From: Agapanthus africanus
Taxonomy: Eukaryota > Streptophyta > Magnoliopsida > Asparagales > Amaryllidaceae
NCBI GenBank assembly: GCA_030015575.1
Contig: JASDDO010000018.1
Coordinates: 227,959,138-228,023,137 of the forward strand
Reading direction: 5' to 3'
Length of the DNA stretch: 64,000 nucleotides
Each line of letters begins with the position of its first letter. Position 1 is the first letter of the stretch. Below are positions 47,940-59,095 of the stretch, piece after piece. The notes beneath the pieces are model-generated. The model worked only from the letters and a program-made list of their open reading frames with translations, did no database searches and was not told the DNA's origin. The position numbers and the translations under genes were made by a program.

Positions 47940-50023
47940 TGTAAGTCCACGTTGCGACCCACGGTGCTTATGGGGAGGCGGAAACGGTATAAAAAACAAA
48001 TTTTTATCGCAAGGGGCAACATGGACTAAACAAGGTCGGGATCGTGTCCAAACTAAACTAGCAAGCATACAAAGGAGCGTTAGCTACTCGGATGAAGAGT
48101 TATACCTAAACTTGAACTCCTTCTTCTTGAAACCTTGTAGAGGTTGATGGTTCTCTTCTCGTCGCCTTCTTCCGTCGAAGATGGATCCACCTGAGGGTTC
48201 AACCTTCGGGCTCTTTCTCGAACTTGGAGAGAACTAGAATCTCCGGCTTGCTAATCCTTTGATCCTAGAGTGAGTAGAGAGTGTCTAAGGGGTGCTTTTC
48301 TTTTCAAGGTGAGGGATTCTCAACACATGAGAAGGAATCACCTTGAGCTTGAGGAAGAAGAAGATGAAGTGAGGAGAGAGAATGATTATGATAGAATGAG
48401 CTCTTTTCTTTTGCAACCATAACTAAAAGAAAAGGAATTATCTAATTAATAATAATAATTGAAAATGAGAATAGTTGATGGTTAATTTGGAATGACCACT
48501 ATCATACTTTCAATAAATGAGTGTAAGCATGAATCAAGGAGTATCTTTTCAAAGCATGATGGTGGTCAACATTCAACCATGGTCAACAAGTCAACCATGG
48601 TCAACAAGTCAACAAAATCAACCATAACAATATTTCATTTAATTACTATTATTAATTGATATTTCATAAATCTATTAGGGTTTGGAAAATGACGACTGTC
48701 AACTGTGCAAACGCACCCGTTCCGAAACCCTAATGAAATACCTCATCCTCCGCCTCAAGCAACTGTGCATACACACCTGCATTCTCGTTCCGAGGAACAA
48801 GAATACCGAGATATAAAAGCAACCCCAAAACATATACCAGTATCTGGCTCAAACCAGAGCCTGCCAGTATAATCCGTCCGGACTCCAAAACGTGCACAAG
48901 TGCGTGGATGAGAACGAACCCTGTCGCAAAACCATGCGACCTCTACTCTGTTTTGCCCAGAGGCGAATACCCTCTGTGTGGGACTCTAAAGACTCGACAC
49001 TACGCTGGCAGTGGGTTTAACCACAGACCGCAAGCGGCACTAGCTGTGCGTAACGGTCCCCAGGTAGATGCCGACAAGAAGGCTGACGAGGTGAAACCCC
49101 ATCTGAACTCCTACTGAGTCTGATTGTGACATTCTCCGTACAGTCCGGTCTGTTCGTCTGATACATCGCATGTCGGGCCTAGGGGGCGGTAAAACGTCAG
49201 TCCCCCAATAGCGGTACAAGTCGTGTCGGAGTGAAGCCCAAAACACCCTGAGATAACACTGGAAGCCTACCAGTATATCTCGCTTGCCCTGGCCAGGGAC
49301 TACTTGTGTAATGGCTCTCCTAGACACAACACGATGTCAACCCCCAATACCGGGAGAGACGAATCCTTTCTAACCGTCACTGCCTCCAAGTGCATCGGGA
49401 CTGCACCCAACCACTACCTGTTTGCATGACTCCTTTGAGTCGTGGTAGGGTAGTGATCAAAGTGCAGTGGGAACACACTCGAGGCGAAGTGCCAGTGTCA
49501 AGTCAGCGGACTAAGCTGTACTCATGTCACCTGGGAACTGATAACTGACGATAGGTATAATACCAACCTCTCAGTTCCCGACGAGTCCTGTCCAGTGTAC
49601 TCGTAACCTAACGAGCACCCGTATACTATCTCCAGTACGACGTACTGATGGCTGTGGGACAGACCATCTCCCACACTGGGATGAGAAGCGCATACGCTAG
49701 TCTACTCCGGAGTATCGATGCCCTGTCTCGATAGTCCTGCGACTAGGGACCTGTATAAGGATGTGCTTATAGATTACCCAGCCCCCACTAGTATGACTGC
49801 CATCACAACGCTGGTAATCAAGCAAAGATCCTAAGGGCTCTACTAATGCGTATAGGTGATATCGCAAAATAAACACATGTACACATTGAAGTAGAAACAA
49901 ACCAAGTAGCATACTACTATATTGAGCAAGATTGTTTATACAAGGTGAATATCCCAAGCTTCCATTAAGTAATATACAAACTAGTATGATACAGTAATGG
50001 CCTCTAGGGCATATACACTAACA
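47940..50023 (-). repeat. 3' LTR of F
   Basis: This 2084-bp LTR has an extra 18-bp unit CATGGTCAACAAGTCAAC and 9 further bases near 48580-48620 relative to the 5' LTR. Its sense 3' part (TGTAAGTCCACG side on the plus strand) is unlike the LTRs of A-E, while its sense 5' part is recognisably related to them. Confidence 0.93.
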
Positions 50024-50037
50024 ATCTCCCACTTGCA
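50024..50037 (-). promoter_or_regulatory. Polypurine tract of F
   Basis: The sense sequence TGCAAGTGGGAGAT directly follows the pol stop TAG and abuts the 3' LTR, exactly as in C and E. Confidence 0.9.
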
Positions 50038-53000
50038 CTAAGGCCATGTACTGGCGTATCGAAGACCTATCATCTCGATCAGCCGCTCGAACTGAGTCTG
50101 GGGTAGGGCCTTGGTGAATGGATCTGCAGTGTTTTCTTCTGAAGCAACCCTCCGAACCTCGATCTCCTTGCGATCCACGATCTCCCTGATTAGGTGATAC
50201 CGCCTCAAGATGTGCCTGGATCTCTGATGGGACCTGGGTTCCTTCGCTAAAGCTATAGCCCCGTTGTTGTCGCAATACAGAGGTATTGGATCAACAATGG
50301 ACGGAACCACCTGAATTTCTTTCAAGAACTTCCTTATCCAGACAGCTTCTTTTGCGGCATCAGATGCAGCGATGTATTCCGCTTCTATAGTCGAGTCTGC
50401 AACGGTTTCCTGTTTGGAACTCTTCCAACACACCGCCCCTCCATTGAGGGTAAAGACAAAACCCGACATGGACTTGGAATCATCCTTGTCACTCTGGAAG
50501 CTGGAGTCAGCAAAGGCCTCGATCTGGAGGTCTTTTCCGCCATACACCAAGAACATCTCCTTAGTCCTCCTCAGGTACTTGAGAATGTTCTTTACTGCTA
50601 TCCAGTGTTTCTCCCCAGGGTTTGACTGATACCGGCTTACTACACTCAGTGCATAAGCTACATCCGGTCTGGTACACAACATCGCATACATTATAGAGCC
50701 TACCGCAGAAGCGTAGGGTATAATAGACATGCGATCCCTCTCCAAATCAGTCTTGGGAGACATCTCTTTAGAGAGGGTGATCCCGTGACAAGCCGGTAGG
50801 TTACCGCGCTTGGAATCTTCCATACTGAATCTTTTCAGTACGGTGTTGATGTACCTGGACTGTGAAAGTCCTAATATCCTCTTGGATCTATCACGATGGA
50901 TCCGGATCCCCAGGATGTAAGAGGCATCACCCAGGTCTTTCATGGAGAACCTGTGTGACAAGAAACCCTTGACAGATTGTAGCATAGGAATGTCATTTCC
51001 TATTAAGAGAATGTCATCCACGTATAAAACAAGGAATACTACAGTTCTCGCTACAAATCTACTATAGATGCATGGTTCATCTGGATTTTTGATAAAGTCA
51101 AATTCCTTGACCGTCTCATCAAAACAGATGTTCCAACTCCGCGATGCCTGCTTTAGTCCATAGATGGACTTAAGCAACTTGCACACCTTGCCGCTGCTCC
51201 CACTCTGATTGAAACCCTCTGGCTGATCCATATAGACACACTCCTCTAAATTTCCATTTAGAAAAGCGGTTTTTACGTCCATCTGCCAAATCTCATAATC
51301 GTGGAAGGCAGCAATGGCAAGAAGGATCCGAATGGATTTCAGCATAGCCACTGGAGAAAAGGTTTCGTCATAGTCCAAGCCAGGTCTTTGACGGAAACCC
51401 TTTGCTACAAGTCTAGCTTTATAGGTCTCAACCTGTCCATCTACACCAATCTTCCTTTTGAAGATCCACTTGCATCCTACGGGTTTTACCCCGTCTGGAG
51501 CAATGTCCAACGTCCATACTTTGTTGGTGTACATGGACTCCATTTCGGTCCGCATTGCATCCAGCCATTTTACCGAGTCAACGCTCTGAACGGCCTGCTG
51601 GAAGCTAGTAGGCTCATCATAGTCAATGATGCAATCCTCTCTATCCCCGTCTATGAGAAAACTGTAGTATCTCTTGGGCGGATGAGACTGCCTACTACTC
51701 CTGCGGAGCGGCGTAGGAATGTCCTGTTCATTTGAACTTACTGGCTCTTCCAAGCTTTCAGTAATAGCTTGTGGTTCTGGAATTTCTTCCAGTTCTATTG
51801 CGTTCCCACTTATCTGGGTTTCCAAAAACTCAGTTTCCAAGAAGCGGGCATGTTGAGAAACAAAAACCTTTTGTTCCTCAGCGGAATAGAACAGATACCC
51901 CCTGGAGTTCTTTGGGTATCCCACAAACTTACACTGTACTGAACGTGCCTCGAGCTTGTCCGCATGCTGCTTTTTTACAAAAGCTGGACATCCCCATATC
52001 TTAAGGTACTTAAGACAGGGTTTCTTCCCACTCCACATCTGATATGGAGTGGTAGGCACAGTCTTGGTGGGAGCCTTGTTCAAGAGATATGCAGCTACTT
52101 CTAGTGCATAGCCCCAGAAAGATCGCGGTAACTCAGCCTTACTCATCATGGAACGAACCATATCCAATAGGGTTCGATTCCTTCTTTCCGATACACCGTT
52201 GTGTTGCGGAGTGTATGGAGGAGTACGCTGAGAGAGAATTCCATTCTCTTTTAAATAGTCCAGGAACTCGGCACTCAAGTATTCACCACCTCGATCCGAT
52301 CTTAGAATCTTAATACTTTTGCCTGTTTGTTTTTCAACTTCATTCTTGTAATCCCGAAATTTCTCAAAGGCCTCGGATTTGTGCTTCATTAAGAAGACAT
52401 GTCCATACCTAGAGAAATCGTCTGTGAAAGTAATGAAGTATGAATAACTGCTTCGCGCATGTGTAGACATTAGACCACACACGTCACTGTGTATGAGTCC
52501 CAAGAGCTCGCTCGCTCTTTCCCCGTGTCCAGTGAACGGAGTCTTTGTCATCTTTCCCATGAGACAAGATTCACAAGTGGCATAAGACTGATACTCGAAC
52601 GGATCCAAGCATCCTTCTTTATGTAACTTAGTCAACCGTGTCTCATTGATGTGACCCAGTCTACAATGCCATAAGAAAGCCTGATTGATATCTGGAGACT
52701 TTCTTTTGTGTGTATTCTGGACATTGAAAATCTGTGGTTGGTTTAATACGTATATACCATTGCTCAATGTACCTGACCCAATCATAACTTGATTAAGGTG
52801 AATGTTTACAACATTACTTACAAACGCAAATTCATAACCTTCTTTAGAAACCAAAGATACAGAAATGATATTACAAGTTGCGTTGGGTACAAAAAAGCAA
52901 TTACGCAAAACCAAAACATGCCCATCTGACATTCCCAGGTGATAGTCCCCCACGGCTTTAGCATCCATGCTAGCTCCGTTCGCAACTCTGAGGGTCATGT

Positions 53001-53124
53001 CACCTGCCTTCAAAAACCTACGGTTTCTCGACGCCTGCAAAGAATTACAGATATGAGATCCTGATCCGGTATCCAATACCCAGGAAGTAGAGTTTATAGA
53101 AAGACAGTTTTCAATAACATACAC
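50038..53124 (-). CDS. Copia Pol polyprotein (PR-IN-RT-RH), element F
   Basis: A 1028-residue open frame, numbered from the first Met; the frame actually continues upstream to the UAG at 53146-53148, so initiation at this Met is not implied. Protease: DTG at 18-20. Pre-integrase zinc finger: H153, H158, C184 and C187. Integrase: D214, then D277 (SDRGGEY) and E313 (SERRNRT), exactly 35 residues apart. RT: D616 in QMDVKTAFLN and YVDD at 701-704. RNase H: D873 in FADSSF, E914/E916 in the IEAEY segment, and D952 in CDNNGA. All catalytic residues are present. Established role: protease matures the polyprotein, RT/RNase H copies RNA to DNA in the virus-like particle, and integrase inserts it. It is the only intact pol in the window. 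Confidence 0.93.
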   Translation of the reverse strand: MYVIENCLSINSTSWVLDTGSGSHICNSLQASRNRRFLKAGDMTLRVANGASMDAKAVGDYHLGMSDGHVLVLRNCFFVPNATCNIISVSLVSKEGYEFAFVSNVVNIHLNQVMIGSGTLSNGIYVLNQPQIFNVQNTHKRKSPDINQAFLWHCRLGHINETRLTKLHKEGCLDPFEYQSYATCESCLMGKMTKTPFTGHGERASELLGLIHSDVCGLMSTHARSSYSYFITFTDDFSRYGHVFLMKHKSEAFEKFRDYKNEVEKQTGKSIKILRSDRGGEYLSAEFLDYLKENGILSQRTPPYTPQHNGVSERRNRTLLDMVRSMMSKAELPRSFWGYALEVAAYLLNKAPTKTVPTTPYQMWSGKKPCLKYLKIWGCPAFVKKQHADKLEARSVQCKFVGYPKNSRGYLFYSAEEQKVFVSQHARFLETEFLETQISGNAIELEEIPEPQAITESLEEPVSSNEQDIPTPLRRSSRQSHPPKRYYSFLIDGDREDCIIDYDEPTSFQQAVQSVDSVKWLDAMRTEMESMYTNKVWTLDIAPDGVKPVGCKWIFKRKIGVDGQVETYKARLVAKGFRQRPGLDYDETFSPVAMLKSIRILLAIAAFHDYEIWQMDVKTAFLNGNLEECVYMDQPEGFNQSGSSGKVCKLLKSIYGLKQASRSWNICFDETVKEFDFIKNPDEPCIYSRFVARTVVFLVLYVDDILLIGNDIPMLQSVKGFLSHRFSMKDLGDASYILGIRIHRDRSKRILGLSQSRYINTVLKRFSMEDSKRGNLPACHGITLSKEMSPKTDLERDRMSIIPYASAVGSIMYAMLCTRPDVAYALSVVSRYQSNPGEKHWIAVKNILKYLRRTKEMFLVYGGKDLQIEAFADSSFQSDKDDSKSMSGFVFTLNGGAVCWKSSKQETVADSTIEAEYIAASDAAKEAVWIRKFLKEIQVVPSIVDPIPLYCDNNGAIALAKEPRSHQRSRHILRRYHLIREIVDRKEIEVRRVASEENTADPFTKALPQTQFERLIEMIGLRYASTWP

Positions 53125-53145
53125 ACCTGAAGCTGAAGCCGCAAC

Positions 53146-53988
53146 CTACTTCAGTTCCTGTGTCCTGGCTTTCCAAGCCCTGCAATCTTTCTTCCAGTGT
53201 CCACTCTTGTGACAATAGAAGCATTCCTCTTTACCAACAAGCTTCCCCGCTATCTTTGTTGCCTTTTCCTTTCCCTTCGTACCCACTTTACTAACACCGC
53301 CTCTTGGTTTGGCGGGGGCTTTCTTCCTCTTTCCCTTGGCTTTCGCCTTGGACCTAGAGGAAGAAGATCCTCCTACAAACAAAGCGGGTGTTTCCCTACC
53401 CTTCTGTAGGGTGCCCTCTGCGCTCCTCAGCAGGTTGAGGAGTTCTGAAAGTTCAACTTCCTTTTCTTGCAAGTTGAAGTTCAGTATAAACTGGGCGTAA
53501 GTGGATGGAAGGGACTGGAGAATTAAATCTGTATAGAGTTCACTATCCAACGTGGTCCCAAGTTCTGCGAGCTCCTCAGTGTAGCCAATCATCTTAAGCA
53601 CGTGGTCCGCTACCGATGATCCGACGGCCAACTTTGTCGAAAACAACTTCTTCGACACTTCGTATCTTGCGATACGAGACTGCTCTCCATACAGTTCTTT
53701 TGTATGGAGAAATATGGACTCGAGGTCCATATTCTCATACCTCCTCTGATGTTCGTTGTCCATAGAGGCAAGCACGAGGCACCTGGCCTTCGCGCAATCA
53801 ATCTCCCAAGTCTTATGGATTTCCTTATCCGCGATGCTGGAGGTGGGACCTGGGACGGGGGGAGCTTTGGTGGTAAGAAGATACCCCAGCTTGTCGTAAG
53901 CGATTGCCAATTTGACATTCCTGAGCCAATCTTTGTAGTTTGACCCTGTCAGTATGTTTTTATCTAGAAGTAACTTAAGTCCAGTCAT
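53146..53988 (-). CDS. Copia Gag with CCHC zinc knuckle, element F
   Basis: About 280 codons from the ATG at 53988. An upstream in-frame Met at 54024 is possible, but the start at 53988 (MTGLKLLLD) aligns with the MSGLNQDNN start of the remnants in A and B. The N-terminal part (LTGSNYKDWLRNVKLA) and middle resemble copia gag (UBN2-type) capsid regions. A basic, Lys-rich stretch precedes the knuckle CFYCHKSGHWKKDC (C256, C259, H264, C269 from this start). It ends with TAG in the context AAG-TAG-GTT; the pol frame continues without shift. Gag builds the particle and packages RNA. No other full gag exists in this window. Confidence 0.9.
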   Translation of the reverse strand: MTGLKLLLDKNILTGSNYKDWLRNVKLAIAYDKLGYLLTTKAPPVPGPTSSIADKEIHKTWEIDCAKARCLVLASMDNEHQRRYENMDLESIFLHTKELYGEQSRIARYEVSKKLFSTKLAVGSSVADHVLKMIGYTEELAELGTTLDSELYTDLILQSLPSTYAQFILNFNLQEKEVELSELLNLLRSAEGTLQKGRETPALFVGGSSSSRSKAKAKGKRKKAPAKPRGGVSKVGTKGKEKATKIAGKLVGKEECFYCHKSGHWKKDCRAWKARTQELK

Positions 53989-54207
53989 TTCGATTTGGTC
54001 GCTGCAGGGGGAGAGAAGAAACACTTAGCATGATGCTCTTGCAAGTTTAGAATGGTTTTTAATTTGTCTAAACAGGATGGCTCCCACTGTCTCTCGAATC
54101 CCTCCTCAAACCACAAAGGAAGAATTAGTCGGGATCAATCCCACCGTACAATACTTGCTTAACCGTTCAGCCAGGCCAGTGTCGGTACTTCGAGGGAGGT
54201 TTTCCAA

Positions 54208-54217
54208 CGCTTTCGCG
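54208..54217 (-). other. GAAA tetraloop hairpin (F)
   Basis: The sense strand reads CGC-GAAA-GCG. The stem is shorter than in A-E but the GC-GAAA-GC heart is kept in the same block (CAGCCAGGCCAGTGTCGGTA next to it). Confidence 0.5.
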
Positions 54218-54482
54218 AAGTTCCTTAATTTAAGAACCTCCTTTCCCTGGGGGCGTAGCCCCGCTAACACCTTTCTAGGCACCTACTTGGTTTATAGAAT
54301 TGATCGTTTAGTGAGAAAATTTCCCGAGGAGTAGCATATACTCACAGTAGGATCGGGATCCAAATATCATCGCGTGACGAAAATGAAGGAATCCTACCAT
54401 AATCATCACACTCCAAATGGTATGCAAATCTAGCAAGTTTCAGTACTTAAGAAACTCCCGATGTGGATTTTTGCCCCATGCT

Positions 54483-54692
54483 CTTATGACCTTGACGAAG
54501 GTCAACAAATCATAAGTCACATGTCAAGTTCTGCCCGTCATTATCCAGGTTAATTTGAACCCACCCGTATATACCCTTGACGAAGGTCAACAAGGCAATA
54601 CGACTGTCCCAAACCAACGCATCTATCTATGCTACATATGAATACCCAACAGCTACCAATCTCTATGTCTTGACGAAGGTCAACAAACACAG
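54483..54692 (-). other. Three-hairpin array (F)
   Basis: Each copy has the core TTGAC-GAAG-GTCAA. Outer arms are CTTATGA/TCATAAG (54483-54489 with 54510-54516), CGTAT/ATACG (54566-54570 with 54598-54602) and CTATGT/ACACAG (54663-54692, one mismatch). Confidence 0.68.
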
Positions 54693-55175
54693 CTTGAATA
54701 CTATTGAATATTCATACGAAACGACGGAGGGCTACGAATGGTTTTGGCGAAACCGTGAACGTAGTGAACTTGATATAATCGATGGAACGAGATAGCTTTT
54801 AGAAGGAGTGGCTCAAGCTCCGTATTTAAAAGTTAGTTTTGAAAAGAACCGAGTGGTTTTTCGAAAGTGTTCCAACGACTTTAGCTTGGTTTATTATCTT
54901 GCATTAGTTCTTTTAATGCGTGATATTCTTGCATTAGTTCTTTTAATGCGTCCCATCATTTAATCCTACCATTGCAGAAAACAACCAAAATATGACGTAC
55001 GCTTATGCCATTCGCATTCGCCATGGGGTCCCGTCATCACTCGTTAGGTTACTTAACTAACGACAGAGCGGGGGCTGGGCTAGCGCGGCTGTAAAACATA
55101 AGCAACGCCTAAATATAAAGCAATGATAGACATTACAGATCATAGATGAATACATTGGATATACTAGCAATTCGC

Positions 55176-55207
55176 AATCCGTTCGAGCCTGCAACGAAAA
55201 GCGGATT
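55176..55207 (-). other. CGAGCC-loop hairpin (F)
   Basis: Arms AATCCG/CGGATT with inner TTCG/CGAA flank AGCCTGCAA. The stem sequence differs from A-E while the CGAGCCTG part of the loop is kept. Confidence 0.55.
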
Positions 55208-55713
55208 ACACGGTCGCGGTGAATAGCAAATACCCCACCCAAGACCCCTACGGGTGCGGCAAACTACCCGCCAAGAACCCGGTAGTTTGTGCACCCCTCC
55301 ATGGGTCTATCCTAGAAGCAAAAAACAGTAAAAGAATTATACAATGACGGCTACAACCCCGACCCGGTTGTGCGGCCATACAAATAATATTATTACATCA
55401 ATTTACATTTACAAATGAATGGAAGAAAAACAAAAAGCTCATCTCACATCCACCCCGGCTATTCACCCACGACAGTCCAACAGATTCATATACACAATCC
55501 AATATCAAACACAGATCATGTATAACCCCGACCAATCGACTTATAGCGATTAGCCGACGTTCAATACATGCAAACATCACAGATATAACCATCATAGTCA
55601 AAGTGCAGTGAAGTTCGGAAAAAATACGGAATTATAGGACCCCAAAAGTAAATTTCTGTTCTGGAAAATCTGGGCACATATAACATATTTGAAAAATCCC
55701 AAAACCCTACCAG

Positions 55714-55844
55714 AAGAACACTGCACAAAACACGATCTCATGAAGTGCCCAAACGGCGGCGGATCCGCGGCTAGATGAACAGGTGGGGCCGCGGATGGGC
55801 GGCGCTTTGAAGGAATCATGGGATCGTTTTTGGTGGGTGTTCTC
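55714..55844 (-). other. GC-rich compound stem after PBS (F)
   Basis: A long outer stem pairs GAACACTGCACAAAACACGA (plus the following TCTCATGA) with TCATGGGATCGTTTTTGGTG (plus GGTGTTC). Inner blocks GGCGGCGGATCCGCGGC and GGCCGCGGATGGGCGGC can pair. The outer-arm sequence is unrelated to that of C-E, yet the position and fold are the same. Confidence 0.68.
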
Positions 55845-55998
55845 AGAAAACCCTGAGCCGATTTTAGGAGTATAAAGTTTTTCATTTTGAGCATAAAAAT
55901 TTTCAACAGAAACTTAGGGTTTTAGTTTTTCCGGTATTGCGATTTTTCGGTTCCGAACTTTGTTACACTTCACTACCAAGCTAGTTTAAGTTTAGTTA

Positions 55999-56011
55999 GG
56001 CTCTGATACCA
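55999..56011 (-). promoter_or_regulatory. Primer-binding site of F
   Basis: The sense sequence TGGTATCAGAGCC lies one base from the 5' LTR at 56013. Confidence 0.92.
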
Positions 56012-56012
56012 C

Positions 56013-58069
56013 TGTAAGTCCACGTTGCGACCCCCGGTGCTTACGGGGAGGCGGAAACGGTATAAAAAACAAATTTTTATCGCAAGGGGCAACATGGACT
56101 AAACAAGGTCGGGATCGTGTCTAAACTAAACTAGCAAGCATACAAAGGAGCGTTAGCTACTCGGATGAAGAGTTATACCTAAACTTGAACTCCTTCTTCT
56201 TGAAACCTTGTAGAGGTTGATGGTTCTCTTCTCGTCTCCTTCTTCCGTCGAAGATGGATCCACCTGAGGGTTCAACCTTCGGGCTCTTTCTCGAACTTGG
56301 AGAGAACTAGAATCTCCGGCTTGCTAATCCTTTGATCCTAGAGTGAGTAGAGAGTGTCTAAGGGGTGCTTTTCTTTTCAAGATGAGGGATTCTCAACACA
56401 TGAGAAGGAATCACCTTGAGTTTGAGGAAGAAGAAGATGAAGTGAAGAGAGAGAATGATTATGATAGAATGAGCTCTTTTCTTTTGCAACCATAACTAAA
56501 AGAAAAGGAATTATCTAATTAATAATAATAATTGAAAATGAGAATAGTTGATGGTTAATTTGGAATGACCACTATCATACTTTCAATAAATGAGTGTAAG
56601 CATGAATCAAGGAGTATCTTTTCAAAGCATGATGGTGGTCAACATTCAACCATGGTCAACAAGTCAACAATAACAATATTTCATTTAATTGCTATTATTA
56701 ATTGATATTTCATAAATCTATTAGGGTTTGGAAAATGACGACTGTCAACTGTGCAAACGCACCCGTTCCGAAACCCTAATGAAATACCTCATCCTCCGCC
56801 TCAAGCAACTGTGCATACACACCTGCATTCTCATTCCGAGGAACAAGAATACCGAGATATAAAAGCAACCCCAAAACATATACCAGTATCTGGCTCAAAC
56901 CAGAGCCTGCCAGTATAATCCGTCCGGACTCCAAAACGTGCACAAGTGCGCGGATGAGAACGAACCCTGTCGCAAAACCATGCGACCTCTACTCTGTTTT
57001 GCCCAGAGGCGAATACCCTCTGTGTGGGACTCTAAAGACTCGACACTACGCTGGCAGTGGGTTTAACCACAGACCGCAAGCGGCACTAGCTGTGCGTAAC
57101 GGTCCCTAGGTAGATGCCGACAAGAAGGCTGACGAGGTGAAACCCCATCTGAACTCCTACTGAGTCTGATTGTGACATTCTCTGTACAGTCCGGTCTGTT
57201 CGTCTGATACATCGCATGTCGGGCCTAGGGGGCGGTAAAACGTCAGCCCCCCAATAGCGGTACAAGTCGTGTCGGAGTGAAGCCCAAAACACCCTGAGAT
57301 AACACTGGAAGCCTACCAGTATATCTCGCTTGCCCTGGCCAGGGACTACTTGTGTAATGGCTCTCCTAGACACAGCGCGATGTCAACCCCCAATACCGGG
57401 AGAGACGAATCCTGTCTAACCGTCACTGCCTCCAAGTGCTTCGGGACTGCACCCAACCACTACCTGTTTGCACGACTCCTTTGAGTCATGGTAGGGTAGT
57501 GATCAAAGTGCAGTGGGAACACACTCGAGGCGAAGTGCCAGTGTCAAGTCAGCGGACTAAGCTGTACTCATGTCACCTGGGAACTGATAACTGACGATAG
57601 GTATAATACCAACCTCTCAGTTCCCGACGAGTCCTGTCCAGTGTACTCGTAACCTAACGAGCACCCGTATACTATCTCCAGTACGACGTACTGATGGCTG
57701 TGGGACAGACCATCTCCCACACTGGGATGAGAAGCGCATACGCTAGTCTACTCCGGAGTATCGATGCCCTGTCTCGATAGTCCTGCGACTAGGGACCTGT
57801 ATAAGGATGTGCTTATAGATTACCCAGCCCCCACTAGTGTGACTACCATCACAACGCTGGTAATCAAGCAAAGATCCTAAGGGCTCTACTAATGCGTATA
57901 GGTGATATCGCAAAATAAACACATGTACACATTGAAGTAGAAACAAACCAAGTAGCATACTACTATATTGAGCAAGATTGTTTATACAAGGTGAATATCC
58001 CAAGCTTCCATTAAGTAATATACAAACTAGTATGATACAGTAATGGCCTCTAGGGCATATACACTAACA
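56013..58069 (-). repeat. 5' LTR of F
   Basis: It is 2057 bp and about 99 percent identical to 47940-50023 apart from the 27-bp length difference. Confidence 0.93.
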
Positions 58070-58074
58070 GAGTT
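58070..58074. repeat. TSD of element F, right (GAGTT)
   Basis: Matches 47935-47939. Confidence 0.92.
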
Positions 58075-59095
58075 GTGTCGGGAAAACCTGGGTGTTCGAT
58101 TGTTCGATCGGAAAGTTTAACATTTTCTATTTATCCGGAATGTGATACAATAATTGGAATTCACAAGTAGTTATGAGATAACTGAATGAATGTTATAAAC
58201 ATAGCAGTTTAGTCTCACTTGATCGGTTGCCACGGAATTTTGATGTGATCAAAAGTCCGTAGCAATCACGTAGCGTACGCGGATACTCGCCGGGTAAACT
58301 TAATAGACAGCCTCACTCCATTGCCCCGACCAAGTGACTGTAGGAGAACCCCGTCGCCGAAAGCATCCCTTCGAGTGCTCGCGGTAGCGGTGTTCCGCCT
58401 TGGTGCACTTCGTCGACGGTTTCGGGGGTGCGGCCGTCTACTAAAGTTTGCGACGAGCATTCGATCAGAATGTCGGGAATCCTGTTGAATTGCCCGACTT
58501 GATATTGAAAAGAGTTTTCGATAATGAGACTAAAATGCGGGGTTTATAATTGTTAGGCATACGATGTCTAAAGAATTCATTTGGTCAGGCATGCGATGTC
58601 TGAGGTGGTTGCGGATTCCAACTGTTGTAGTTTTACACTTTCTTTTCTGTGACCGTAAGAGTAATATGTGATATCGCCGTTTCGTTGCTATATGTCAACG
58701 ACAATTGGGATACGCATGTTTTGCTTACGTTGATGACATGTGATGTTATGTGTTGCTGGATATGTAATATTGGATCGTCTTGTTTGAATAGCCGGGGGGT
58801 TTTTATGTGAGATGAGTGTTTTTCATTTTCATTCATGTAAAAACTTGTATGTAATATTCTTTTATTGGGGCACTTCCAGGTTGCGGAAGTTGTCACCGTT
58901 GTTGTATATTATTTACTTTTCTGCACTAGGATAGACCAAAGGAGGGGAGCACAAGTAACCGGGTTCTGGGGTCCAGTGGGAGACCAACTCGAGGAGTCGA
59001 GTCCGGGTCTCCTAACCCTAGAATTGGTAGGGTTGCTTGCCGCTCTCGTAGGGGTCTAGGGGTGTGGAATTGGCTATTCATCACGACTGTGGAAT

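Larger units (their letters stand above)
53989..55998 (-). other. Leader of element F (about 2.0 kb, non-coding)
   Basis: It contains the GC-GAAA-GC hairpin (54208-54217), AGTTTC/GAAACT hairpin (about 54436-54456), three-hairpin array (54483-54692), CGAGCC-loop hairpin (55176-55207) and GC-rich compound stem (55714-55844), in the same order as in A-E. It lacks the 145-bp duplicated module but has a small tandem copy of CTTGCATTAGTTCTTTTAAT near 54899-54953. Confidence 0.75.
47940..58069 (-). mobile_element. Element F: near-intact autonomous copia element
   Basis: This 10.13-kb minus-strand element has LTRs of 2084 and 2057 bp, PBS, a 2.0-kb leader, full gag and full pol, and a polypurine tract. 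By eye the LTRs differ at about 21 sites plus one 27-bp length difference (about 1 percent). It shares the LTR start (TGTTAGTGTATATGCCCTAG), PBS, purine tract and leader hairpins with A-E, so it is a plausible source of proteins for those copies. The only coding doubt is the UAG between gag and pol. Confidence 0.93.

Noticed and set aside
49040..49327. 95-codon frame in both LTRs of F (also 57086-57373)
   Set aside because: Same reason: LTR sequence without recognisable motif.
53197..53943. Several plus-strand frames opposite the gag of F
   Set aside because: They are reverse-strand shadows of the real gag gene.
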